This document shows positions 45,375 to 54,214 of a DNA stretch of 64,000 bases, one piece after another. Source of the stretch: Niastella sp. (lineage in GTDB: Bacteria > Bacteroidota > Bacteroidia > Chitinophagales > Chitinophagaceae). The notes under the pieces were generated by a model. It searched no databases, was not told the DNA's origin, and saw nothing but the letters and a program-made list of their open reading frames with translations. Location: assembly GCA_016710595.1 (NCBI GenBank), contig JADJVM010000005.1:352113-416112 (forward strand). The letters are read 5' to 3'. Numbering within the stretch: position 1 is the stretch's first letter; each line of letters starts with the position of its first letter. The position numbers and the translations under genes are program-made.

Positions 45375-46004
45375 ATGGCAAATGAGTTAACATTTAATGC
45401 TGCTTTTGAGCCGGCATTGATAGATGAAATGCATGAATTTGGAGAAGTAAAATTTTACCAGGAAGGAGACATCATAATGGATTATGGTAAATACATCCGT
45501 ATGATGCCCTTAATTTTAAAGGGTACGGTTAAAGTGCTTCGGATGGATGAATTAGGGAAAGAAATTTTACTGTATTATTTATCCAGTAATGAGAGTTGCT
45601 CCATGGCCTACAGTTGTTGTATTGAAGCAAAAAAGAGTGAAGTAAAAGCAGTAGCGGAAGAAGACGTGGAACTCTTAGCAATCCCGCATGAAAAATTAGA
45701 TGAATGGCTTTGTAAATATCCCAGTTGGAAAAATTACATCATGCGTAGCTTTAATGAACGCTTTTTAGAAATGCTTAAAAGTATTGAGAGCATTGCTTTT
45801 CATAAATTGGATGAACGCCTGGTAAATTATTTAAAAGAAAAGCAACGGCTTTCAGGTTCCAGTATTATTAAAGCCTCACATGGCCAAATTGCTGATGAAC
45901 TGGCTACGAGCCGGGTAGTAATTTCCCGCCTGCTAAAACAACTTGAAAATGATAAAAGAATTATTCTTTACCGAAACGAAATTAAGTTGTTGAAAGAATT
46001 ATAA
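45375..46004 (+). CDS. Crp/Fnr family transcriptional regulator
   Basis: A 209-residue regulator with a cyclic-nucleotide-type sensor domain (about 10-125, VKFYQEGDIIMDYGKYIRMMPLILKG) and a C-terminal winged helix with HGQIADELATSRVVISRLLKQLE. There is no N-terminal FNR iron-sulfur cysteine set; cysteines occur in NESCSMAYSCC (about 74-82). The Ser-Arg pair of FNR helix is kept but the FNR Glu is Val. It is a candidate for binding the ATGAT-N4-ATCAT sites in this window, though another regulator elsewhere could do so. Confidence 0.88.
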   Translation: MANELTFNAAFEPALIDEMHEFGEVKFYQEGDIIMDYGKYIRMMPLILKGTVKVLRMDELGKEILLYYLSSNESCSMAYSCCIEAKKSEVKAVAEEDVELLAIPHEKLDEWLCKYPSWKNYIMRSFNERFLEMLKSIESIAFHKLDERLVNYLKEKQRLSGSSIIKASHGQIADELATSRVVISRLLKQLENDKRIILYRNEIKLLKEL

Positions 46005-46086
46005 AAATTAAACACACTAAAGTCTTACGTAATCGGCACCCATTAAATAATGGAATTAAAATCCTTCCTAGTTCAAATCATTACTT

Positions 46087-46117
46087 AAAAACTGTGGCCT
46101 TAATTAATAGTTTTTGT
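46087..46117. terminator. Terminator-like hairpin downstream of the Crp/Fnr gene
   Basis: AAAAACT (46087-46093) pairs with AGTTTTT (46109-46115) and is followed by further T. It may end the Crp/Fnr transcript (plus) and, read on the minus strand, follows the tRNA-like remnant at 46138-46192. Confidence 0.5.
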
Positions 46118-46137
46118 TCCACATTACTGTAAGCAAA

Positions 46138-46192
46138 GCCCTCTGATTAATCGTGCTTGTGCGGGACTCTAACCAACTGAGCTAATTCCAGA
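46138..46192 (-). tRNA. Degenerate tRNA-like remnant 1 (5' half)
   Basis: Read on the minus strand it opens with TGGAATTAGCTCAGTTGG, then TTAGAG, a normal tRNA D-arm. It then departs from a tRNA, but keeps ATTAATCAGAGGG, the 3' side of a tRNA-Asn anticodon arm. There is no T-arm, so it is not a functional tRNA. It is similar along its length to the remnant at 46502-46555. Confidence 0.5.
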
Positions 46193-46442
46193 TAGCATGA
46201 ATTCAGGATTGCATAGTTGTTCTAATAATTTTCTGCTTTTTTGATTATTTAAAAAATTTTCAATTTTGATTGCCTCAGACTGATCGGAAGAACAACTAAA
46301 TATAGCTGCAATTTTGCAGGGGCGATGTTTTGATATATAGGTATTAAATGGTTTTATTCTACTTAGTATTTATCAGCGGGAACTGATTATAGAATGTAAA
46401 TAAAAAATATAACCCAAGTTACAAATTCCAATAATTTATAAC

Positions 46443-46470
46443 AAAAATGCCGGACAATTGTCCGATTTTT
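46443..46470. terminator. Bidirectional terminator-like palindrome
   Basis: CGGACAATTGTCCG (46451-46464) is a perfect palindrome flanked by AAAAAT and ATTTTT, so it could end transcription from either side. On the minus strand it follows the tRNA-like remnant at 46502-46555. Confidence 0.6.
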
Positions 46471-46501
46471 GCTCTTCCTTTTTGTACGACATTGTGGGGG
46501 C

Positions 46502-46555
46502 ACCCCCTCTGATTAATTTCGCATGTGCGGGGCTCTAACCAATTGAACCTACAAT
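46502..46555 (-). tRNA. Degenerate tRNA-like remnant 2 (5' half)
   Basis: Minus-strand reading gives AATTGGTTAGAG (D-arm), CCCCGCACATGCG, then ATTAATCAGAGGGGG. It aligns with remnant 1 and shares the CCCTCTGATTAA block (plus strand) with the real tRNA-Asn half at 46608. No T-arm or intact acceptor stem is present. Confidence 0.5.
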
Positions 46556-46573
46556 TTTCTATATCCTAAAAAT

Positions 46574-46604
46574 AAAAAAGGCCAACACAACAGTTGACTT
46601 TTTT
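46574..46604 (-). terminator. Terminator of the tRNA-Asn gene
   Basis: On the minus strand AAAAAAGTCAAC, a TGTTGT loop, then GTTGGCC and a T run form a classic stem-loop directly after the 3' end of the tRNA-Asn fragment. It shows that the fragment keeps its native chromosomal flank. Confidence 0.7.
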
Positions 46605-46607
46605 AAG

Positions 46608-46653
46608 CTCCCCCTGCTGGACTTGAACCAGCGACCCTCTGATTAACAGTCAG
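46608..46653 (-). tRNA. 3' half of tRNA-Asn(GTT), left attachment site of the island
   Basis: Minus-strand reading gives the complete anticodon stem-loop CTGACTGTTAATCAG, the variable region AGGGTC, the T-arm GCTGGTTCAAGTCCAGC and the acceptor 3' strand AGGGGGAG. The D-arm and 5' acceptor strand are missing: sequence to the right of 46653 is unrelated. This is what remains on one side when a tyrosine integrase inserts an element at the anticodon region of a tRNA gene. The integrase gene starts 161 bases away. The other end, with an intact tRNA-Asn, is expected beyond 64,000. Confidence 0.8.
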
Positions 46654-46751
46654 TACCGTTAGCATTTTCTGACTTCTCTTGCTTTCCTTTGTTATTGTAA
46701 ACAACTGATTATCAATAAATATTTTTCTCTTGTTTTCCTTTATTACTACAA

Positions 46752-46796
46752 TATTTAGTATTATTTAGTATCTTTGAGGTCACATTTGAGGTCACA
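46752..46796 (+). repeat. Short tandem repeats before the integrase gene
   Basis: Two adjoining direct repeats: ATTTAGTATT/ATTTAGTATC (about 46752-46771) and two perfect copies of TTTGAGGTCACA (46773-46784 and 46785-46796). A TATCTTTG -7 element (46769-46776) overlaps them. They lie 20-60 bases before the integrase ATG and may be integrase arm-type sites or an operator for autoregulation. Confidence 0.6.
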
Positions 46797-46814
46797 TTAA
46801 TCAAATTACTTCTT

Positions 46815-48036
46815 ATGGAACAGGAAAAAGTCACCGTCAGTTTCTTCCTTGATGCCTCCCGGCCAAGCTCCGAGGGTCAGTGCTTAATTAAGCTGAACAT
46901 CTATCAGCGGCCAACAAAAAAAAGGTACGCCACCAAATACCACGCAACACCGGATGAATGGAAAAAAATCACCAGCTCCAATCTGCGTGATGATGAATTA
47001 AAGAAAATCAAAAAAGGGTTACGAGATATTGAAGAGAAAGCAGACAAAATCATAGAAAAACTGGTTCCCTTTTCGTTTGTTGCTTTTGAAGAACAGTTTT
47101 TTAATAAAGAGGCTGCAAAGCATAGCAATACTTTGCAGTATTGGTTTGAAAAATATATCGTTCAGCTTAATCAATCCGGACAAATTGGAACCTCCATATC
47201 CTACAAGACCACACTAAATTCAATAAACGGTTTTAAGAAAAAGCTGAGCCTGCATGATATTACTCCAGCCTTTTTATTGGATTATGAAAACTATATGTTG
47301 AAAGATGGCAAATCAGTAAGCACGGTTGGTATTTACATGCGGCAGCTCCGGGCCATCATTAACCAGGCTATTGATGCCAATGTTATTTCATCAGACAAAT
47401 ACCCTTTTAAGAAATACCAGATTCCCGCCTACCGTAATATCAAAAAAAGCGCTGAGTGAAGCGGACCTGAATAAATTACTTACCTACAATCCCAAGTCAG
47501 CGGATAAACAAAAAGCAATTGATTTCTGGCTATTCTCTTATTTGTGTAATGGAATGAACTTCGCCGATATTATAGAACTGAAGCCCGAAAATATCAACGG
47601 CAATTACCTGCACTTCATTAGGGTAAAAACCAAACGTACCAAGAAGAAAGATTTGCGGCCCATCCGGGTTGGGCTAAATCCAAAAGCTATTGATATTATC
47701 AAAAGGCAAAAGAATACTGTTCCTGCAAACCCATATCTCTTTCCAGTTTTAGAAAAAGACTTAACGCCGCTTACCACTAAGCACCGTTGCCAGCGTTTTA
47801 TTAAATGGGTAAATAATAAAATGGAATCAATCCGTAAGGAATTGAAAATAGAACAAAAGATAGGTACGTATTCAGCCAGGCACTCGTTTTCAACAGTACT
47901 CAAACGCAAGGGTGTTTCAACTGAATTTATTAAAGAATCACTGGGGCATAGTTCATCTGTTACAACTGAAAATTATTTAGATAGCTTTACAGACGATGTA
48001 AAACTGGAATATGCAAATTTGCTAACGCAACTTTAA
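46815..48036 (+). pseudogene. Tyrosine recombinase/integrase, frameshifted
   Basis: One gene split in two frames. The first part (46815-47459) has the Arm DNA-binding domain (VSFFLDASRPSSEGQCLIKLNIYQR) and a SAM-like core-binding domain ending YRNIKK. The second part, open through 48036, continues KALSEADLNKLL and carries the catalytic domain with YSARHSFSTVLKRKG, LGHSSSVTTENYLDSF (R-H, H and Tyr). The frame changes at a run of seven A near 47446-47452; six A would restore one frame of about 406 residues. It is next to the split tRNA-Asn, so it is the island integrase. The indel may be a sequencing error. Confidence 0.85.
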
Positions 48037-48046
48037 TGCACACCAT

Positions 48047-49105
48047 ATGGAAATGACAATCTTCAATCATATCCTGTTCGACAGCCTGATGCCTTGGCTT
48101 GTCAAATCATATGATGTTACAATGATGAATGAGAAGTTGAAGGAAGCAGCCAAAGTTAAAAATGAATCAATGCCTGGCTTGGTCAATCAAATAAAATGCC
48201 TGTTGAATGATAAGCCAAGATTACTAAAATGGGTGGAAAGCCAACCAAGTAATGAAACCGAATCATTAAGAGAGTTGACATTTTCTACAGAGTTACCTGA
48301 ATTTACTGATACAGCTTCCAAGTTTTATTCCTTACTGATTGATCAGGAATCATTCCGCATTTACAATGCATACCTGAGCATTTCCGAAAAATATGCACAT
48401 GATGAAGACTTACTTCACTTTCATACTGTCAATGCCCTGCGGAATTTGAAACATTACATTCTAACCGCTTCAAAAGAAATAAAAAAGAGGGAACTATCAA
48501 TCGATAAAGAATCAGGCACCAATTTGGTTACGTTTGTATTGTATTATGTCAAGTACAAACTCATTACACTTTACTTCAGCATCCAGCTTGTCAATAAGCA
48601 TGTCATAGAAACCATTTATGAAATAACCGATTTCTACCTGATGGAACTCGGGGAAACAAAATCAGATATTCACCCTATCTATTACGACGGCCCTAAAACA
48701 AAAACAGCCGACAAGAAAGAAACAGCCAGCAAACGATTGTCTTTTGGCTTTACTGGCAAACAAGTCAAGCTGAAAACCATCATTAACACACTATGTACAA
48801 AAGTCGACTTATTGAAAGAAGATAAATCACCGGCTGACTTACTAATACAGTTACTACTTTCTAAAGACATCACACCGGGAAAGATTGCAATTTACTTGGA
48901 CTGCGATAATAAAAATTTCCGCTACATTATTGAGAAATTGGCATCGGACTATTTCGACAATCTTACTTTTATAAATATTGAACACAGCCAGTCGTTTTTC
49001 TCTAAAAAAGGCCATCCCATCAAATCAAATAACCTCTCCAAAGCAGTTTCCCACAACCCTAAATCAAAAACAGAAATAGACAAAATCTTCAACCAACTGC
49101 AATAA
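48047..49105 (+). CDS. Hypothetical protein next to the integrase
   Basis: A 352-residue soluble, mostly helical protein beginning MEMTIFNHILFDSLMPWLVK. The C-terminal third (LKTIINTLCTKVDLL ... KDITPGKIAIYLDCDNKNFRYIIEKL) could be a winged-helix-like domain of the kind found in RteC proteins of conjugative elements, but resemblance is too weak to name it. It starts 10 bases after the integrase and ends before an inverted repeat. Element maintenance or regulation is plausible. Confidence 0.6.
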   Translation: MEMTIFNHILFDSLMPWLVKSYDVTMMNEKLKEAAKVKNESMPGLVNQIKCLLNDKPRLLKWVESQPSNETESLRELTFSTELPEFTDTASKFYSLLIDQESFRIYNAYLSISEKYAHDEDLLHFHTVNALRNLKHYILTASKEIKKRELSIDKESGTNLVTFVLYYVKYKLITLYFSIQLVNKHVIETIYEITDFYLMELGETKSDIHPIYYDGPKTKTADKKETASKRLSFGFTGKQVKLKTIINTLCTKVDLLKEDKSPADLLIQLLLSKDITPGKIAIYLDCDNKNFRYIIEKLASDYFDNLTFINIEHSQSFFSKKGHPIKSNNLSKAVSHNPKSKTEIDKIFNQLQ

Positions 49106-49133
49106 AAAACATTCACTTTATTCAGGCTGCACA

Positions 49134-49160
49134 TTCAGGTATGAATACCTGAACCTTTTT
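49134..49160 (+). terminator. Hairpin with T run after the integrase unit
   Basis: TTCAGGTAT (49134-49142) and ATACCTGAA (49145-49153) form a perfect 9-bp stem followed by CCTTTTT. It probably terminates the integrase unit; it could also be a dyad operator for the excisionase-like gene 50 bases downstream. Confidence 0.6.
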
Positions 49161-49206
49161 CCCTTGCCATAAAGCCAATTTGCCATCAAATTAAAAATTT
49201 AATAAC

Positions 49207-49506
49207 ATGGCAAACGAAAATTTAATTCTCGACAAGCTCACCGAAATCGCTAACAAGCTGGATGAGCAAAACCTGTTGCAAAAAACAACACTCAACTTTA
49301 ACGAGGCTTGTAAATACCTCGATGTTAGTCCCTCCCACTTGTACAAACTGACCAGTACAAAACAAGTCCCGCATTTCTGTCCTCAGGGTAAAAAGCTCTA
49401 TTTCCGCCGGGACGAACTCGACATCTGGCTGCAACGAAACAGGCAGTCAGCCGAAGAACCAGACCAGGATGCTGCTGACCTCGTAATCCGCAGCAGAAAG
49501 AGTTAA
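49207..49506 (+). CDS. Excisionase-like helix-turn-helix protein
   Basis: A 99-residue protein with a MerR/excisionase-type helix-turn-helix (HTH_17): TTLNFNEACKYLDVSPSHLYKLTSTKQVPHF, then GKKLYFRRDELDIWLQRN. In Bacteroidota integrative elements such genes lie next to primase-like DUF3987 genes, as here, and may control excision or replication. Confidence 0.88.
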   Translation: MANENLILDKLTEIANKLDEQNLLQKTTLNFNEACKYLDVSPSHLYKLTSTKQVPHFCPQGKKLYFRRDELDIWLQRNRQSAEEPDQDAADLVIRSRKS

Positions 49507-49538
49507 CCCTATTTTTTTACTGAATAATGAACTGAACA

Positions 49539-51815
49539 ATGGCAGTTACTACGATTTTCAAAAACTTCGCCGAACCGGTAGAAGATATATCGCTGATCAT
49601 CCTTTCCAACAGGGTTGCATCAGACAAATACAAAATTCAGGTTGAAGAAATACGAGGCCTGATTGCACAAGGTAAAACTGAAGAAGCACAGGCAAAAAAG
49701 CAACGGCTTCCAGCCTTTACCCCATCCGCTACATTCACAGAAAAACGATTGCTACCCAACATGGAGCAATACAGCGGATTTGTTCATCTCGATTTTGACA
49801 AGCTGACAACGGAACAATTAAATGCAGCATTTCAAATCATTGCTGCAATCCCTTACACATTTCTTTGCTTTATCAGCCCCAGCGGCAACGGCCTAAAGGT
49901 ATTTATAGAAGTAAATACCGGAGCTGAACATCATGATGCTGCTTACCAACAGGTATTGCAATATTACGAAAACGCTACCGGCTTAAAAGCCGATGAAAAA
50001 TGCAAGGATATTACCAGACTTTGTTTTGTAAGTCACGATCCGCAGTTGTATAAAAACATATACAACGAAAAGTTCAATGTTAAAGACATCCCTGTTCAGC
50101 CAAAGCAGGAACCTGCACATACAGTAAATGCACAAACAGAAGTGATTACTAACTCCGATGAATGGCTCTTAGTCTTTCAGCAACAGGTTTTATTCACCAA
50201 TCAAAAATCAGAATTTACAAATGGAAACCGTAACAATTATATTTATCTGCTTGCTTCTAATTGCAACAGAGCTGGTATACCGCAGTCCGATACTGAAATA
50301 CTATGTTCACAGCATTTTGATTTATCTGAAAGAGAAATTAAAGATTCGGTAAACAGCGCTTACAAACATCACAGCACAGAGTTTGCAAAATTCCCAAAAC
50401 CTGTACAACAGGAAGAAGCTAATTCAAACAATGAATCAGAAGTACAGGCAATGCCAACGTTGCCCGACGAAATATTTCCTTTACTTCCTGTTTTCCTTAA
50501 AAGTATAGTGAAAGTTGCTGCATCAAAAGAGGAACGGGATATTTTACTGCTTGGTTCCATTGTAGCATTAAGCGCCTGCTTGCCAAATATATATGGGTAC
50601 TACGATGATAAAAAGGTTAATGCAAACCTGTTTTTATTTATCACCGCCCAGGCATCCGCAGGCAAAGGCAGGCTTATCCATTGCAGGCAACTGGTTAACC
50701 CGGTTCATAAAGCAATGAGAGCACAGGCTGCACTATTAAAAAAAGAGTATGATGCTCAAATGGCCGACTACAATAGCAGTAAAGGCAAATCAAACGCAGA
50801 AAAGCCAACAAAACCGCCGGAGAAAATGCTTTTCATTCCGGCCAACAACAGCAGTACCGGATTTTTTCAATTGCTGAACGACAGCAATGGCCGGGGCCTC
50901 ATTTTTGAAACTGAAGGTGATACTATGGCACAGGCATTTAAGAGTGACTATGGCAATTACAGTCATGGTTTCCGCAATGCTTTTCAGCATGAGCCTATCA
51001 CTTATTACCGTAGAACCGACAGGGAACTTGTAGAAATAGAACGGCCTTGTCTGTCAGCGTTGCTTTCAGGCACACCCAAGCAAATAGGAACCTTAATTCC
51101 AAATGCTGAAAACGGTTTGTTCAGCCGGTTCATGTTTTATGTAATGAATATTCAGCCGTATTGGAAAGATGTATTTGCTGCAAATACAGATAATGGGATG
51201 GATGAACATTTTGCTGATCTGGCCAATGAGTTTTTTACTTTATACGAAGCACTAAACAACAATGCTGAAATCGTTTTCTCATTAACCCAAGAGCAGAAAA
51301 GTAAGTTCAATCAGTTTTTTACCGAAACACAATCCATGTACATAAGTCTGAAAGGGCTCGATTATATCGGCACAGTTCGCCGTTCAGGATTGATTGCCTT
51401 CAGGATCATGATGGTTTGCTCGGTACTGCGGATATTGGAAACTGGCGATTTCTCCAGTCCGATGGTTTGTGAAGATGTAGATTTTACAAATACCATCCAG
51501 ATAGTAAAGCTGCTGGTAAAACATGCAGCCAAAGTCTATTCTGACCTGCCGGAGGAACCAGCCAGGGCAAAACCCAAAAGCCGCAAAGAAAGATTTCTTG
51601 ATGCACTGCCCTATAACTTCAACCGACAGGGCTATCTGACCATTGCCACCAAACTCAACATTCCCGACAAAACTGCCCAGGGCTATATAACCGATTTTGT
51701 AAAAGCAGGTATTTTAGACAAAGACGGTCAGGATCTATATATCAATCAAAATGCAAAACCTTCAAATCCTGAAACACTGGGTTCTCAGGATGCTCAGGAA
51801 GTTCAGGAAGGCTAA
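49539..51815 (+). CDS. BT4734-like/DUF3987 mobile-element primase-helicase-like protein
   Basis: A 758-residue two-domain protein. The N-terminal region (about 1-190) matches the BT4734/VirE-N type (EKRLLPNMEQYSGFVHLDFDKL, FLCFISPSGNGLKVFIEV). The central and C-terminal region (about 310-700) is DUF3987 with a P-loop-like ITAQASAGKGRLIHCRQL, FIPANNSSTGFFQLLNDSNG and FETEGDTMAQ. These proteins are common on Bacteroidota integrative elements and likely act in element replication. The reading frame is intact. Confidence 0.9.
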   Translation: MAVTTIFKNFAEPVEDISLIILSNRVASDKYKIQVEEIRGLIAQGKTEEAQAKKQRLPAFTPSATFTEKRLLPNMEQYSGFVHLDFDKLTTEQLNAAFQIIAAIPYTFLCFISPSGNGLKVFIEVNTGAEHHDAAYQQVLQYYENATGLKADEKCKDITRLCFVSHDPQLYKNIYNEKFNVKDIPVQPKQEPAHTVNAQTEVITNSDEWLLVFQQQVLFTNQKSEFTNGNRNNYIYLLASNCNRAGIPQSDTEILCSQHFDLSEREIKDSVNSAYKHHSTEFAKFPKPVQQEEANSNNESEVQAMPTLPDEIFPLLPVFLKSIVKVAASKEERDILLLGSIVALSACLPNIYGYYDDKKVNANLFLFITAQASAGKGRLIHCRQLVNPVHKAMRAQAALLKKEYDAQMADYNSSKGKSNAEKPTKPPEKMLFIPANNSSTGFFQLLNDSNGRGLIFETEGDTMAQAFKSDYGNYSHGFRNAFQHEPITYYRRTDRELVEIERPCLSALLSGTPKQIGTLIPNAENGLFSRFMFYVMNIQPYWKDVFAANTDNGMDEHFADLANEFFTLYEALNNNAEIVFSLTQEQKSKFNQFFTETQSMYISLKGLDYIGTVRRSGLIAFRIMMVCSVLRILETGDFSSPMVCEDVDFTNTIQIVKLLVKHAAKVYSDLPEEPARAKPKSRKERFLDALPYNFNRQGYLTIATKLNIPDKTAQGYITDFVKAGILDKDGQDLYINQNAKPSNPETLGSQDAQEVQEG

Positions 51816-51925
51816 AAGCCTTCCCTTCCATTGGGGATTTACTAATAAATTTTCCTCAAATCCTTAACTTCCTCAACCTCCTAATTATTACCACTTTAGG
51901 GTATTCTCTTTTCCTTTCTTATGTT

Positions 51926-51933
51926 TATATTTG
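51926..51933 (+). promoter_or_regulatory. Bacteroidota -7 element (TATATTTG) before the defence operon
   Basis: TATATTTG fits TAnnTTTG and lies 30 bases before the XRE gene at 51963, in the only sizeable spacer (147 bases) before the R-M genes. It may drive the whole operon to the window end. A -33 part is not clear. Confidence 0.45.
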
Positions 51934-51962
51934 CCAATATCTGACAAGTCAACATAAAAGCT

Positions 51963-52271
51963 ATGAATAGTCAATTTGGTGAGCGGATCCGGGAACTCAG
52001 GGAAAAGCAGAATTTATTTCTGCGGCAGGTAGCACCATTGCTTGAAATGGATACGGCACAACTGAGTAAGATTGAAAAAGGTATGCGGCAACTCAAACGG
52101 GAGCAAATACCCATCATTGCCGATATACTTAAAGTTAGCAGCGATGAATTAACGACACTATGGTTAGTTGATCAAATTTATACTGTGGTGAAAGATGAGA
52201 AGATGGCGTTACAGGCTTTAACGGTAACCGAAACGGAAGTAAAAAAGCAAAACAAAAAATTAAAGAAATAA
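51963..52271 (+). CDS. XRE family regulator (R-M controller-like)
   Basis: A 102-residue protein with an N-terminal Cro/C1 helix-turn-helix (GERIRELREKQNLFLRQVAPLLEMDTAQLSKIEKGMRQ) and a Lys-rich C-terminal helix. It directly precedes the methyltransferase gene (18 bases). Small XRE proteins in this place often time R-M expression after entry to a new host. Confidence 0.88.
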   Translation: MNSQFGERIRELREKQNLFLRQVAPLLEMDTAQLSKIEKGMRQLKREQIPIIADILKVSSDELTTLWLVDQIYTVVKDEKMALQALTVTETEVKKQNKKLKK

Positions 52272-52289
52272 CCTATCAACAGCAGCTAT

Positions 52290-54213
52290 ATGAGCATTGA
52301 CAAATTAGACCTTCAAACACCCGACCAGGTAAACGCCAACTTTGAAAAGCTGGCTGAGCTATTTCCCAACTGTGTTACAGAAACTGCCAATGGCAAAGCC
52401 ATAGATTTTGATATGCTAAAGCAGGAACTGAGCCATGCAGTGATTGAAGGCAATAAAGAACGCTACCGTTTGGAATGGCCGGGTAAAAGAGAAGCCATTG
52501 TAACCGCCAACCTACCCACTACCAAAACACTGAGACCAGTAAGGGAAGACTCTGTTGATTTTGACAATACTGAAAACATCTACATAGAAGGCGATAACCT
52601 GGAAGTGCTGAAACTATTGCAGGAAAGTTATTTGGGCAAGATTAAAATGATATACATAGACCCACCTTACAACACAGGTAAGGACTTTGTTTACAAAGAC
52701 AATTTTACGAAAGATGTCCAGGAAGAATTAATAGAAAGCGGGCAGAAAGATGAATACAACCAACGCCTGGTAGTAAACCCCGAAACGGCAGGTCGTTACC
52801 ATTCCGATTGGTTAACTATGATGTATCCTCGTTTGAAATTAGCAAGAAATTTATTAACGGATGATGGAGTGATTTTTATTTCTATTGATGATAATGAATT
52901 ACATAATCTGAAAAGAGTTTGTGATGAAATTTATGGTGAGCAACAGTTTCAAGCACAAATTATTCCTATAGTAAATCCAGGTGGTCGTGACTATAAACAA
53001 ATAGCTGTAACTAATGAATATTTACTTGCATATTCTAAATCACAGATGTTAGTTTTAAATGAATTCCAAAGGAAGTAGAATTTAGGTACACAGATTCAAA
53101 AGGGTGGTTATGAGCTAAGAGAATTAAGAAATCGTAATCCAAAGTTTCATAGCGGTAATCGTCCAAATTTATTTTATGCGTTTCATGTAAATCCTAACTC
53201 AAAAGTAGATGGGTATTGTACAGTTTCACTTGTGAAAGATTCTGAACATACTATTGAAGCTAAGCCATACAATAGCCAAGGAAAGGAAAGTGTTTGGCGG
53301 TGGGGTAAAGAAAAAGCAGGTAAAGCAATCACAAAGAATAATCATGATTTAAGTCAAAATTTTGGCTAAGCAAAAGTCCGATGGAAACTGGAATATATAT
53401 GAGAAAAACAGAAGAAGTACCACAAAAGTTAAATCAATTTGGGATGAAACAGAAATGAGAACCGAGAATGGCACTCGAACAATTAGAGGCCTATTTGGAG
53501 CAACAGTATTTGACCATCCAAAACCAATTGATTTGATTAAAAGGTGTATACAAATTGGAACAAATGATGGAGATATTGTTTTAGACTTTTTTTCAGGTTC
53601 TGCAACGGCAGCTCATGCAATCTTTCAAATTAACTCTGATACAATTGAGGAAGAGGCAAGAAATTTTATTTTAGTGCAATTGAATGAGTCTGTAAATGCG
53701 GATTCTGAAGCTTATAAAGAAGGGTATGAAAATATCTGCGAAATAGCAAAAGAACGAATCCGTAGAGCTGCAAAAAAAATCAAAGAAGAAACAGGAGCTG
53801 ATATTGACTATGGTTTTCGGGTGTATCGATTGGATGAAAGTAATATGCAGGATGTGTATTACAAGCCACAAGATTATAAGCAAGAGGCAATGGACCTTTT
53901 TGCAGACAATGTAAAACAAGATAGAACAGCAGACGATTTACTGGCTCAGGTAATACTCGATTGGGGCTTACCACTTTCTCTAAAAATCGAACAAATTAAA
54001 ATTGCAGGCAAACAGGTTTTTAAAGTAGCAGAAAACTCACTTTTTGCCTGTTTCGATAAAGGCATTGATGAAGACTTTGCAAAAGCCATTGCCAAAGATG
54101 CACCCCTGCGTATCGTATTCCGTGACAATGGATTTACCAACGATACTGCCAAAACCAATGTAAAACAATTATTAAAACAACTCAGTCCAGAAACTGAAAT
54201 GAAAGTGATATAA
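52290..54213 (+). pseudogene. mod: Type III R-M methyltransferase (Mod), frameshifted
   Basis: An adenine-N6 methyltransferase of the type III beta class. Motif IV DPPYNTGKDFVY is at 52659 onward, and the SAM motif LDFFSGSATAAHA follows in the second part. Between lies the target-recognition region. The frame is broken: near 53062 and 53100 two nearby indels (an AA that should be AAA, and a GGG that should be GG) cancel each other and leave a TAG at 53076. Near 53356 an extra A moves the rest (from 53362) into another frame. Conceptual repair gives about 640 residues, the normal Mod size. Confidence 0.85.
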
Positions 54214-54214
54214 T

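Noticed and set aside
46138..46653. Intact tRNA genes
   Set aside because: Each piece lacks either the T-arm or the D-arm and 5' acceptor strand; none can fold as a full tRNA.
47440..47460. Programmed frameshift in the integrase at the A7 run
   Set aside because: A slippery A run could be used, but many other genes nearby have similar 1-bp breaks, so error or decay is the simpler explanation.
53362..54213. A separate small methyltransferase gene
   Set aside because: It continues the Mod protein after a frameshift and carries only the second half of the motifs.
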